64,000 nucleotides of DNA from Pseudomonas sp. BMS12. GTDB taxonomy: Bacteria; Pseudomonadota; Gammaproteobacteria; Pseudomonadales; Pseudomonadaceae. The stretch lies in the NCBI RefSeq assembly GCF_001592875.1, contig NZ_LSOF01000005.1, positions 187,912-251,911 on the forward strand, given 5' to 3'. The position numbers and the translations under genes are program-made. Positions 10,148 to 18,590 of the stretch are shown here, piece after piece (within the stretch, counting starts at the first letter, position 1; each line of letters begins with the position of its first letter). The notes under the pieces are model-generated. The model had not been told where the DNA came from, ran no database searches, and worked only from the letters and a program-made list of their open reading frames with translations.

Positions 10148-10161
10148 TCGATAAATATCGA
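10148..10161. promoter_or_regulatory. AT-rich palindrome upstream of the amidase gene
   Basis: TCGATA and TATCGA are perfect arms around AA. It lies 62 bp upstream of the amidase start in a locally AT-rich patch (10111-10170) that contrasts with the GC-rich surroundings. It looks like an operator or promoter element; the regulator is unknown. Confidence 0.4.
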
Positions 10162-10223
10162 ATTTAAACTCAGGCACGCGCCTGAAACGCAAACACGCCC
10201 CACCCGTAACAGGAGCTGGCAAC

Positions 10224-11933
10224 ATGATCGAAGTCACCGAAGTGCCCATCGCCGAACTGCGCGCCGCGCTCGAATCCGGCCGCACCACCGCCGTCGAACT
10301 GGTCCAGGCCTACTTCGCTCGCATCCATGCCTTCGACGGCCCGGACAGCGCCACCCAACTCAACGCCCTGGTAGTGCGCAACCCCGATGCGCTCAAGGAA
10401 GCCGCTGCATCCGACGCCCGTCGCGCCAAGGGCGAGACACTCGGCCCGCTGGACGGCATTCCCTACACCGCCAAGGACAGCTACCTGGTCAAGGGCCTGA
10501 CCGCCGCCTCCGGCAGCCCGGCCTTCAAGGACCTGGTCGCCCAGCGTGACGCCTTCACCGTCGAACGCCTGCGCGCCGCCGGTGCCATCTGCCTGGGCAA
10601 GACCAACATGCCGCCCATGGCCAACGGCGGTATGCAGCGCGGCGTCTACGGCCGCGCCGAAAGCCCGTACAACGCGGCCTACCTGACCGCCCCCTTCGCC
10701 TCCGGCTCGTCCAACGGTGCCGGCACTGCCACGGCGGCCAGCTTCGCCGCCTTCGGCCTGGCCGAGGAAACCTGGTCCAGCGGCCGCGGCCCGGCCTCGA
10801 ACAACGGCCTGTGCGCCTATACCCCGTCGCGCGGGGTGATCTCGGTGCGTGGCAACTGGCCGCTGACCCCGACCATGGACGTGGTGGTGCCGTATGCCCG
10901 CACCATGGCCGACCTGCTGGAAGTGCTCGACGCGGTGGTGGCCGACGACCCGGACACCCGCGGCGACCTCTGGCGCCTGCAACCCTGGGTGCCGATCCCC
11001 AAGGCCTCCGAGGTGCGCCCGGCGTCCTACCCGGCGCTGGCGGCAGGCGCTGAAGCGCTCAAAGGCAAGCGCCTGGGTGTGCCGCGCATGTTCATCAACA
11101 AGGACGAGCTGGCTGGCACCAGCGAGAACCCCGGCATTGGTGGCCCGACCGGCCAGCGCATCCAGACCCGCGCCTCGGTAATCTCCCTGTGGGAAGCCGC
11201 GCGCCAGGCGCTGGAAGCCGCCGGTGCCGAAGTGGTCGAGGTAGACTTCCCGCTGGTGTCCAACTGCGAGGGCGACCGCCCCGGCGCACCGACCGTCTAC
11301 AACCGCGGCATCGTCACCCCGGAATTTCTGCATGACGAGCTGTGGGAGCTGTCGGGCTGGGCCTTTGACGACTTCCTGCAGGCCAATGGCGATCCCAAGC
11401 TCAACCGCCTGGCCGATGTCGACGGCCCGCAGATCTTCCCCCACGATCCGGGCACCCTGCCCAACCGCGAGGGTGACCTGGCCGCCGGCATGGACGAATA
11501 CGTCAACATGGCCAAGCGCGGCCTGAAGACCTGGGACCAGATCGAGACCCTGCCGGACGGCCTGCGCGGACTGGAGAAGACCCGCAAGCTCGACCTGGAG
11601 GACTGGATGGATGGCCTTGGTCTCGACGCCGTGCTGTTCCCCACCGTGGCCGACGTAGGCCCGGCCGATGCCGATATCAATCCGCAATCGGCCGACATCG
11701 CCTGGAGCAACGGTGTCTGGGTGGCCAACGGCAACCTGGCCATCCGTCACCTGGGCGTACCGACCGTCACGGTACCGATGGGCGTGATGGCCGATATCGG
11801 CATGCCGATCGGCCTGACTTTCGCTGGCCGCGCGTACGACGACAGCAACCTGCTGCGCCTGGCCTCGGCCTACGAGTCGACTGGCTCCAAGCGCCAGGTA
11901 CCGCCGCGCACACCGCCGCTGTCGCGCGGCTGA
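10224..11933 (+). CDS. Amidase-signature hydrolase with atypical active-site loop
   Basis: A 569-residue protein of the amidase-signature family, which hydrolyses C-N amide bonds with a Ser-cisSer-Lys triad. Candidate residues are Lys84 (YTAKDS), Ser162 in GSSNGAG and Ser186 in TWSSGRGPA. The 24-residue spacing between the two serines matches fatty-acid amide hydrolase. The loop before the nucleophile is TWSS where most members have TGGS or IGGS, and the C-terminal half is longer than in GatA. A good AGGAG precedes the ATG. No partner gene is adjacent, so the substrate is unknown. An AT-rich palindrome upstream suggests regulation. Confidence 0.85.
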   Translation: MIEVTEVPIAELRAALESGRTTAVELVQAYFARIHAFDGPDSATQLNALVVRNPDALKEAAASDARRAKGETLGPLDGIPYTAKDSYLVKGLTAASGSPAFKDLVAQRDAFTVERLRAAGAICLGKTNMPPMANGGMQRGVYGRAESPYNAAYLTAPFASGSSNGAGTATAASFAAFGLAEETWSSGRGPASNNGLCAYTPSRGVISVRGNWPLTPTMDVVVPYARTMADLLEVLDAVVADDPDTRGDLWRLQPWVPIPKASEVRPASYPALAAGAEALKGKRLGVPRMFINKDELAGTSENPGIGGPTGQRIQTRASVISLWEAARQALEAAGAEVVEVDFPLVSNCEGDRPGAPTVYNRGIVTPEFLHDELWELSGWAFDDFLQANGDPKLNRLADVDGPQIFPHDPGTLPNREGDLAAGMDEYVNMAKRGLKTWDQIETLPDGLRGLEKTRKLDLEDWMDGLGLDAVLFPTVADVGPADADINPQSADIAWSNGVWVANGNLAIRHLGVPTVTVPMGVMADIGMPIGLTFAGRAYDDSNLLRLASAYESTGSKRQVPPRTPPLSRG

Positions 11934-11940
11934 CAGGGAT

Positions 11941-11971
11941 AAGCGCGGCCCTGGGCATCAAGGCCGCGCTT
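11941..11971 (+). terminator. Hairpin after the amidase gene
   Basis: AAGCGCGGCC (11941-11950) and GGCCGCGCTT (11962-11971) form a perfect 10 bp stem with an 11-base loop, starting 8 bases after the stop. There is no T-run, so intrinsic termination is uncertain. Confidence 0.5.
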
Positions 11972-12073
11972 GCTGGATGGCGGCTGCCCACCAGAGCAGC
12001 CGCGCTGTACCGCCACTGCGCAGCCCCACCAGCTAGACCACGCTGGCCCATTGCCAGGCTCCAGCTGACTGCG

Positions 12074-12088
12074 CAAAGCCCGTATGAT
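12074..12088 (+). promoter_or_regulatory. Possible -10 region upstream of the helicase gene, shared 15-mer
   Basis: CAAAGCCCGTATGAT, identical to 17168-17182 upstream of ppiB. The TATGAT hexamer is 29 bp before the helicase ATG. Without a recognisable -35 the promoter call is tentative. Confidence 0.35.
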
Positions 12089-12117
12089 GGCCGGCCGCAT
12101 CTGCTTGCCGAGTTGCC

Positions 12118-13986
12118 ATGCTGTCCGCCGTCAAACGCTATCAGGCGCTGCTTTCCACCGCCCTGGCACGTTACTTCCCCCGCACCACCGAATACCTGCG
12201 CGCCGAACGTGAGGCCTCCGCCAGGCTGCGCCAGCCGCAACCCCGCGCCAAGCGCCCCGCCAGCACCGGCAAGAGCAAGGCCGGCGGGCGCAAGAAGAAG
12301 ACCAGCGACGGCCCTGCCCCCGCACAACCCGGCACCTATTCCAGTGCCCGCCTGAAGATCGACGAAACCCAGAGCGCCGCCATGCGCGCCCGTGTCGCCG
12401 AGGCAGTCTCGGCCGGGCTCATCGGCGCGCCCTCCGACGAGCAGTGGGCGATGATCCTCTGCCCCGCCCCGCTGGCACGCATCTTCGCCGGGGCCGGTTC
12501 GGGCAAGTCCACCACCCTGCTGCTGCGCGTGGTGTTCATGCTCTGCCACCTGCGGATTCCCGCCGCCAGCCTCACGGTGATTTCCTTCACCAACGCCTCC
12601 TGCGCCGAGCTGCGCGGGCAATTGCTGCGCCTGCTGGCCTTCTGGCAATTCCCCTTCGACGAGGCGCAGGCACGCCAGTGCGTGCGCACCTTCCACTCGG
12701 CCATGGCGCAGCAGGCCAAGGCGCTGCTGGGCACACCGAACTGGTTCGAGCAGCTCGGTAGCGGCGCCAGCGAGGAGCCGGACGCACCCAACCTGGGAGG
12801 CCGCCTGCCCGCCGCCCAGCAGCGCCTGCTGCGCCAGGCCCATGATGAGCTGTACGCCAGCGATGCCACATTCCGCCAGCAGGTGCACGAACTGCTCGGA
12901 GTGGCCATGCCCAAGACCGTTGGCAAGCCGCCGCAGGAAGGCCTGCGCCTGGCCGGCGAGCTGCGCGCGGCCCCGCTGTTTGAAGTGTTCTACCAGCAGG
13001 GCTGCTTTGCCGAGAGCCTCGGCCTGCGCCCGGATCAAATCGACGCCGCCACGCTGGACTGCGGGCCGCGCGAGCGCCTGTTCCTGCAGGCACTCGCCCG
13101 CTTCTGGACGCGCTTTCAGACGGTATTGCAGGCGCAAGGCGTTACCACCTTCGATGCCGCCTTCCGCCAGCTCGGCGAACGTCTGGCCAGCACGCAGGAC
13201 CTGCCGGCAGCAGCCATCGAGCCACTGCGCCATCTGCTGATCGACGAGTTCCAGGACATCTCGCCACAGATCGTCCACTGGCTGCAGGCCGTGCATCGCG
13301 CCCTGGCCGGTCGCGGCAAGGTCACCCTGATGGCCATTGGCGACGACTGGCAGTCGATCTACGGCTGGCGCGGCAGCTCGCCGGAGCTGTTCCTCGACTT
13401 CGACCGCCATTTTCCCAGCCGCGGCAAGGCCAAGAGCCAGGTGCTGATGCTGACGGCCAACTTCCGCAGCATCGCGCCGATCCTGCGCGATGCAGAGGCG
13501 CTGCTGGAAGGCGTTGCCTGCAAGCAAACCAAGCGCAGCCAGGCGAGCAAGGCCGCGCAACCGGGCGACCACGGCGTGCGCCGCATCGAGGGCTTCGACC
13601 TCAAGCGCCAACTGCCCGAGCTATTGCAGGAGATCGCCACGCAGTGCGCGCATGTCGCCCAGCGTGGCAGCCGCGAGCGCCACCCGGTACTGCTGCTGGG
13701 CCGGCGCAACGATGCGTTGAAACGGGTGCAGGCCCAGCTGGACCCGAGTCTGCCGGTGCGCGCCTACAGCATCCACCGGGCCAAGGGCCTGCAGGGCGAG
13801 GTGGCGATCATCCTCGACGACGGCGGCAGCCCGGAGTCGCATCCGCTGCGCAACGCGCTGTACGCCCATTGCGCCCTGTTCCGCAACAGCTATGACCAGG
13901 CCATGCGCGACGAGAGCCTGCGCCTGGCCTATGTGGCCGTCACCCGTGGCGTCAGCCGGGTGATCTGGTACAGCGGCAAACGCTAA
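12118..13986 (+). CDS. UvrD/Rep-like superfamily 1 DNA helicase
   Basis: A 622-residue ATP-dependent helicase. The SF1A motifs appear in order: Walker A GAGSGKST, Ia SFTNASCAELR, II LLIDEFQDIS, III AIGDDWQSIYGWRG, IV LTANFRSI, V HRAKGLQGE and VI LAYVAVTRG. It is shorter than UvrD or Rep (about 670-720) and the GDDWQSIY form is closer to helicase IV-like proteins. The first 80 residues are basic and low-complexity (KRPASTGKSKAGGRKKK), perhaps a nucleic-acid tether. It presumably unwinds DNA in repair or recombination; its exact role is not clear. It converges with cysS across a shared terminator. Confidence 0.9.
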   Translation: MLSAVKRYQALLSTALARYFPRTTEYLRAEREASARLRQPQPRAKRPASTGKSKAGGRKKKTSDGPAPAQPGTYSSARLKIDETQSAAMRARVAEAVSAGLIGAPSDEQWAMILCPAPLARIFAGAGSGKSTTLLLRVVFMLCHLRIPAASLTVISFTNASCAELRGQLLRLLAFWQFPFDEAQARQCVRTFHSAMAQQAKALLGTPNWFEQLGSGASEEPDAPNLGGRLPAAQQRLLRQAHDELYASDATFRQQVHELLGVAMPKTVGKPPQEGLRLAGELRAAPLFEVFYQQGCFAESLGLRPDQIDAATLDCGPRERLFLQALARFWTRFQTVLQAQGVTTFDAAFRQLGERLASTQDLPAAAIEPLRHLLIDEFQDISPQIVHWLQAVHRALAGRGKVTLMAIGDDWQSIYGWRGSSPELFLDFDRHFPSRGKAKSQVLMLTANFRSIAPILRDAEALLEGVACKQTKRSQASKAAQPGDHGVRRIEGFDLKRQLPELLQEIATQCAHVAQRGSRERHPVLLLGRRNDALKRVQAQLDPSLPVRAYSIHRAKGLQGEVAIILDDGGSPESHPLRNALYAHCALFRNSYDQAMRDESLRLAYVAVTRGVSRVIWYSGKR

Positions 13987-14000
13987 AGGTGCAGGCATGA

Positions 14001-14026
14001 AAAAGGCCGCCCGAGCGCGGCCTTTT
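14001..14026. terminator. Bidirectional terminator between helicase and cysS
   Basis: AAAAGGCCGC (14001-14010) pairs with GCGGCCTTTT (14017-14026) around a 6-base loop. The A- and T-tracts on either side allow it to work for both the plus-strand helicase gene and the minus-strand cysS. Confidence 0.85.
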
Positions 14027-14043
14027 CAGTACCGACACCTCCC

Positions 14044-15429
14044 TTACTCGGCCAGGCGCCAGCTGGTGCCGCCCTTGCCGTCTTCCAGCACCACGCCCAT
14101 GGCGGTGAGCAGGTCGCGGATACGGTCGGACTCTGCCCAGTTCTTGTCGGCACGCGCCTGCAGGCGCGCGGCGATCAGGGCTTCGACTTCGGCGGCATCG
14201 ACCTTGCCGGCAGCGCCGGCCTGGAGGAAAGCATCCGGCTCCAGCTGCAGCACACCAAGCGCGCCAGCCAGTTGCTTGAGCTGGGCGGCCAGGCCGGCGG
14301 CGGCCTGTTCGTCAGACTCACGCAGGCGGTTGACCTCGCGGATCATCTCGAACAGCACGGCGCAGGCTTCCGGCGAGTTGAAGTCGTCGTCCATCGCTGC
14401 GCCGAAGCGCTCGACGAAGGCTTCTCCACCAGCCGGTGCCACTTGCGGCAGACCTTTCAGGCCGTTGTAGAAGCGTTCCAGGGCGCCCTTGGCTTCCTTG
14501 AGGCTGTCTTCGGAGTAGTTGATCGGGCTGCGGTAGTGGCTGGACACCAGCAGGTAGCGCACCACCTCGGGGTGGTACTTCTCCAGCACCTCGCGGATGG
14601 TGAAGAAGTTACCCAGGCTCTTGGACATCTTCTCGCCGTCCACGCGCACCGCGCCGGCGTGCATCCAGCTGGCTGCATAGAGCTTGCCGGTGGCCGCCTC
14701 GCTCTGCGCGATCTCGTTCTCATGGTGCGGGAACACCAGGTCCGGGCCGCCGCCGTGGATGTCGAAGGTCTCGCCCAGGCAGCAGGTGGACATCACCGAG
14801 CACTCAATGTGCCAGCCCGGCCGGCCCTTGCCCCAGGGCGAATCCCAGCTCGGCTCGCCCGGCTTGGCGCCTTTCCACAGCACGAAGTCCAGCGGGTCTT
14901 CCTTGATTTCGTCGACCTCGATACGCGCGCCGATCTTCAGCTCGTCGATCTTGCGGCGGGACAATTTGCCGTAGCCTTCGAACTTGGTGACGCGGTAGTA
15001 CACGTCGCCATTGCCCGGGGCATAGGCATAACCCTTGTCGATCAGGGTCTGGATCATCTCGTGCATGCCGGCGATATGGCCGGTAGCACGCGGCTCGATG
15101 TCCGGGCGAAGCACGTTGAGACGGCCTTCGTCCTCGTGCATCGCGGCGATCATGCGCTCGACCAGCGCCTCGAATGGCTCACCGTTCTCGGCCGCACGCT
15201 TGATGATCTTGTCGTCGATGTCGGTGATATTGCGCACGTAGGTCACGTCATAGCCGCGCTGACGCAGCCAGCGGGTGACCACGTCGAAGGCGACCATCAC
15301 GCGGGCGTGGCCGATATGGCAGAAGTCGTACACGGTCATGCCGCACACGTACATGCGCACGCTGTTGCCTTCCAGCGGCTGGAAGGCGTCCTTGGTCTTG
15401 CTCAGGGTGTTGTAAATGCTCAGTGCCAT
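14044..15429 (-). CDS. cysS: Cysteinyl-tRNA synthetase
   Basis: A 461-residue class I aminoacyl-tRNA synthetase that charges tRNA-Cys, of normal length (E. coli CysS is 461). Visible motifs are the zinc cysteine in [10 protein letters not shown], the HIGH box as [17 protein letters not shown] and [15 protein letters not shown] for zinc and cysteine recognition, and KMSKSLGNF. Its ATG directly follows the TAA stop of glnS, so the two synthetase genes are co-transcribed and probably co-translated. It ends at a bidirectional terminator. Confidence 0.98.
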   Translation of the reverse strand: MALSIYNTLSKTKDAFQPLEGNSVRMYVCGMTVYDFCHIGHARVMVAFDVVTRWLRQRGYDVTYVRNITDIDDKIIKRAAENGEPFEALVERMIAAMHEDEGRLNVLRPDIEPRATGHIAGMHEMIQTLIDKGYAYAPGNGDVYYRVTKFEGYGKLSRRKIDELKIGARIEVDEIKEDPLDFVLWKGAKPGEPSWDSPWGKGRPGWHIECSVMSTCCLGETFDIHGGGPDLVFPHHENEIAQSEAATGKLYAASWMHAGAVRVDGEKMSKSLGNFFTIREVLEKYHPEVVRYLLVSSHYRSPINYSEDSLKEAKGALERFYNGLKGLPQVAPAGGEAFVERFGAAMDDDFNSPEACAVLFEMIREVNRLRESDEQAAAGLAAQLKQLAGALGVLQLEPDAFLQAGAAGKVDAAEVEALIAARLQARADKNWAESDRIRDLLTAMGVVLEDGKGGTSWRLAE

Positions 15430-17097
15430 TTACTGCCCCCAGGAGTCGCGCAGGGTGACGGTACGGTTGAACACCGGCTTGCCCGGCTGAGTGTCTTTCA
15501 GGTCGGCGACGAAGTAGCCCTCGCGCTCGAACTGGAAGCGCTCTTCAGCAGCGGCGTTGGCCAGCGACGGCTCGGCACGGCAACCTTGCAGAACCACCAG
15601 CGAATCCGGGTTGATGTTGTCGAGGAAGCTGCCGCCCTCTTCGCTCTTCTCCGGGTTGGCGGAGCGGAACAGGCGGTCGTACAGGCGTACCTCGCACTCG
15701 ACGCTCTCGGCGGCCGGCACCCAGTGGATCACGCCCTTGACCTTGCGGCCCTCGGGGTTCTTGCCCAGGGTGTTCTCGTCATAGGAGCAGCGCAGCTCGA
15801 CGATATTGCCGGCGGCGTCCTTGATCGCCTCGTCGGCGCGGATCACGTAGCTGCCACGCAGGCGTACTTCGCCGCCCGGGATCAGGCGCTTGAAGCCGTC
15901 CGGCGGGGTTTCCTCGAAGTCGCTGGCGTCGATGAAGATCTCGCGGCTGAACGGCAGCACGCGCACGCCCATGTCCTGCTTGGGATGGCGCGGCAGCTCG
16001 AGGTTCTCGACCTTCCCTTCCGGGTAGTTGGTGATCACCACCTTGAGCGGCTTGAGCACGCACATGGCGCGCGCAGCGTTGGCGTCGAGGTCCTCGCGGA
16101 TGGCGAATTCCAGCATGCCGATATCGACCACGCCGCCGGCACGGTTGACGCCGATCATGTCGCAGAAGGTGCGGATCGAGGCCGGGGTGTAGCCACGGCG
16201 ACGGTAGCCGGAGAGGGTCGACATGCGCGGGTCGTCCCAGCCGGCGACGTGCTGCTCATCCACCAGTTGCTTGAGCTTGCGCTTGCTGGTGATGGTGTAG
16301 TTCAGGTTGAGGCGGGCAAATTCGTACTGGCGCGGCTGCGCCGGCACCGACAGATTGGCCAGGAACCACTCGTACAAAGGGCGGTGATCCTCGAACTCCA
16401 GGGTGCAGATGGAGTGGGTAATGCCCTCGATGGCGTCCGACTGACCGTGGGTGAAGTCGTAGCTGGGGTAGATGCACCACTTGTCGCCAGTCTGATGGTG
16501 ATGGGCGTGGCGAATGCGGTAGAGGATCGGGTCGCGCAGGTTGATGTTCGGCGAGGCCATGTCGATCTTGGCGCGCAGCGAACGAGCACCGTCGGGGAAC
16601 TCGCCGGCCTTCATGCGGGCGAACAGGTCGAGGTTCTCCTCAACGCTGCGCTCGCGGAACGGGCTGTGCTTGCCCGGTTCGGTCAGGCTGCCGCGATAGG
16701 CGCGCATTTCCTCGCCATTGAGGTCGCAGACGAAGGCCTTGCCGGCCTCGATCAGCTCGATGGCCCAGGCGTGCAGCTGGTCGAAGTAGTCGGAGGCGTA
16801 GTGTTCCTCGCCAGCCCACTTGAAGCCCAGCCACTCGACATCGGCCTTGATGGCGTCGATGTATTCCTGGTCTTCCTTGGCCGGGTTGGTGTCGTCGAAA
16901 CGCAGGTTGCACTCGCCGCCGAATTCCTGGGCCAGGCCGAAGTTCAGGCAGATGCTCTTGGCGTGCCCGATGTGCAGGTAGCCGTTGGGCTCCGGCGGGA
17001 AGCGAGTGATGACTTTGGCGTGCTTGCCGCTGTCCAGGTCGGCCTGTACGACGGGACGCAGGAAGTTGGCGGCTTTTTCGACGGTGGGCTTGCTCAT
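15430..17097 (-). CDS. glnS: Glutaminyl-tRNA synthetase
   Basis: A 555-residue class I synthetase charging tRNA-Gln; E. coli GlnS has 554 residues. The HIGH-type motif is [15 protein letters not shown]. The C-terminal anticodon-binding beta-barrels are complete. Start 17097 ([11 protein letters not shown]) matches the family start, and the frame beyond it to 17196 lies in promoter sequence. It is the first gene of the glnS-cysS pair and is divergent from ppiB across about 190 bp. Confidence 0.98.
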   Translation of the reverse strand: MSKPTVEKAANFLRPVVQADLDSGKHAKVITRFPPEPNGYLHIGHAKSICLNFGLAQEFGGECNLRFDDTNPAKEDQEYIDAIKADVEWLGFKWAGEEHYASDYFDQLHAWAIELIEAGKAFVCDLNGEEMRAYRGSLTEPGKHSPFRERSVEENLDLFARMKAGEFPDGARSLRAKIDMASPNINLRDPILYRIRHAHHHQTGDKWCIYPSYDFTHGQSDAIEGITHSICTLEFEDHRPLYEWFLANLSVPAQPRQYEFARLNLNYTITSKRKLKQLVDEQHVAGWDDPRMSTLSGYRRRGYTPASIRTFCDMIGVNRAGGVVDIGMLEFAIREDLDANAARAMCVLKPLKVVITNYPEGKVENLELPRHPKQDMGVRVLPFSREIFIDASDFEETPPDGFKRLIPGGEVRLRGSYVIRADEAIKDAAGNIVELRCSYDENTLGKNPEGRKVKGVIHWVPAAESVECEVRLYDRLFRSANPEKSEEGGSFLDNINPDSLVVLQGCRAEPSLANAAAEERFQFEREGYFVADLKDTQPGKPVFNRTVTLRDSWGQ

Positions 17098-17167
17098 GGT
17101 GTCCTTAGCTTCGAGGTGCGCGGCTCGCGGCCCGTGGCGGTTTCGCCCCAGGGTAGGCCGGTCAAGA

Positions 17168-17182
17168 CAAAGCCCGTATGAT
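17168..17182 (+). promoter_or_regulatory. Possible -10 region upstream of ppiB, shared 15-mer
   Basis: CAAAGCCCGTATGAT contains a good -10 hexamer (TATGAT). The identical 15-mer occurs at 12074-12088, 30 bp upstream of the helicase gene. No clear -35 is seen at either site, so this may be an extended -10 type promoter. Confidence 0.35.
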
Positions 17183-17288
17183 ACCCAACCCGTCAACCCC
17201 CTGACAGCCGCAAAGCGACCGGGAGTGGCCTTTTGGCGCGAACACGCCGCCGCCCTGCCCGCTTTGCCCGAATTCGAGAGAATTTTCC

Positions 17289-17783
17289 ATGATCAAGCTG
17301 CATACCAACCACGGCGTCATCACCCTGGAACTGTTCGAAGACAAGGCCCCGGAAACCACGGCCAACTTCAAGGAATACGTGCAGAGCGGCCACTACGACG
17401 GCACCGTGTTCCACCGCGTGATCAGCAACTTCATGATCCAGGGTGGCGGTTTCGAGCCGGGCATGAAGCAGAAATCCACCCGCGCCCCGATCAAGAACGA
17501 AGCCAACAACGGTGTTTCCAACAAGGTCGGCACCGTCGCCATGGCCCGTACCATGGACCCGCACTCGGCCTCCGCGCAGTTCTTCATCAACGTCGCCGAC
17601 AACGGCTTCCTCGACCACACCGCGCCGACCATGCAGGGCTGGGGCTATGCCGTGTTCGGCCAGGTGACCGAGGGCATGGACGTGGTCGAGAAGATCAAGG
17701 GCGTGGCCACCACCATGAAGTCTGGTCACCAGGACGTGCCGGTGGATGACGTGATCATCGAGAAAGCCGAAATCGTCGAGTAA
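17289..17783 (+). CDS. ppiB: Peptidyl-prolyl cis-trans isomerase B (cyclophilin)
   Basis: A 164-residue cyclophilin, the same size as E. coli PpiB. Active-site elements are [12 protein letters not shown] (Arg, Phe, Gln), [17 protein letters not shown] and the conserved NGFLDH. No signal peptide, so it is the cytoplasmic form that speeds prolyl isomerisation. The gene is 4 bp upstream of lpxH, a linkage common in Pseudomonas, and is divergent from glnS. Confidence 0.97.
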   Translation: MIKLHTNHGVITLELFEDKAPETTANFKEYVQSGHYDGTVFHRVISNFMIQGGGFEPGMKQKSTRAPIKNEANNGVSNKVGTVAMARTMDPHSASAQFFINVADNGFLDHTAPTMQGWGYAVFGQVTEGMDVVEKIKGVATTMKSGHQDVPVDDVIIEKAEIVE

Positions 17784-17787
17784 TTCG

Positions 17788-18510
17788 ATGATTCTGCTGA
17801 TCTCCGATCTGCACCTGGAAGAGAAACGCCCGGACATCACCCGGGCGTTTCTGCATTTCCTGCAGACCCGCGCCCGTGAGGCCGAAGCCCTGTACATCCT
17901 TGGCGACTTCTTCGAGGTGTGGATCGGCGACGACGGCATGTCGCCCTTCCAGCAGGAAATCGCCCGTGCCCTGCGCGAGCTGAGCGACAGCGGCACGCGT
18001 ATCTTCCTGATGCACGGCAATCGCGACTTCCTGATCGGCCGCGCCTTCTGCCGCGCGGCCGGCTGCACCCTGCTCAGTGATCCAAGCGTCGTCCAACTGG
18101 GCGGCGAGTCTGTACTGCTGATGCACGGCGACAGCCTCTGTACGCTCGACAAGGGCTACATGAAGCTGCGCCGCTGGCTGCGCAATCCGCTGAGCCTGTT
18201 CATCCTGCGCAACCTGCCACTGGCTACCCGACACAAGCTGGCGCGCAAGCTGCGCAACGAGAGCCGCGCGCAGACTCGCATGAAGGCCAGCGAGATCGTC
18301 GACGTGACCCACGAGGAAGTGCCACGGATCATGGCCGAGTTCGGCGTACACACCCTGATCCACGGCCATACCCATCGCCCGGCCACCCATGAACTGCAGG
18401 TGGACGGCGAAGCGGCGCGGCGCATCGTCCTCGGCGACTGGGACAAGCAGGGCTGGGCGCTGCAGGTGGATGCCAGCGGTTTCCACCAGGCCCCCTTCGA
18501 ACTGGACTGA
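17788..18510 (+). CDS. lpxH: UDP-2,3-diacylglucosamine diphosphatase
   Basis: A 240-residue calcineurin-like metallophosphoesterase of lipid A synthesis, converting UDP-2,3-diacylglucosamine to lipid X and UMP at the inner membrane. All metal motifs are present: [31 protein letters not shown] and [10 protein letters not shown]. Length matches E. coli LpxH (240). It starts 4 bp after ppiB, so the two form an operon. Confidence 0.97.
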   Translation: MILLISDLHLEEKRPDITRAFLHFLQTRAREAEALYILGDFFEVWIGDDGMSPFQQEIARALRELSDSGTRIFLMHGNRDFLIGRAFCRAAGCTLLSDPSVVQLGGESVLLMHGDSLCTLDKGYMKLRRWLRNPLSLFILRNLPLATRHKLARKLRNESRAQTRMKASEIVDVTHEEVPRIMAEFGVHTLIHGHTHRPATHELQVDGEAARRIVLGDWDKQGWALQVDASGFHQAPFELD

Positions 18511-18519
18511 GACCCCTCC

Positions 18520-18549
18520 CTGCCTCGCTCATGCCACTGAACGAGGCAG
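18520..18549. terminator. Hairpin between lpxH and the HD-GYP gene
   Basis: CTGCCTCG (18520-18527) and CGAGGCAG (18542-18549) are perfect 8 bp arms around a 14-base loop in the 80 bp gap between two convergent genes. There is no T-run, so it is a weak terminator candidate. Confidence 0.4.
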
Positions 18550-18590
18550 CCCTCCCCCAACCTATGCGTGCGCCTATGCGCCCCGGCCCA

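Noticed and set aside
11767..13611. A 614-codon minus-strand frame over the helicase gene
   Set aside because: All SF1 helicase motifs are on the plus strand; the minus frame is a GC-rich shadow.
14272..17181. A 969-codon plus-strand open frame across cysS and glnS
   Set aside because: It is antisense to two certain synthetase genes. In GC-rich DNA the opposite frame often stays open, and its translation shows no domain.
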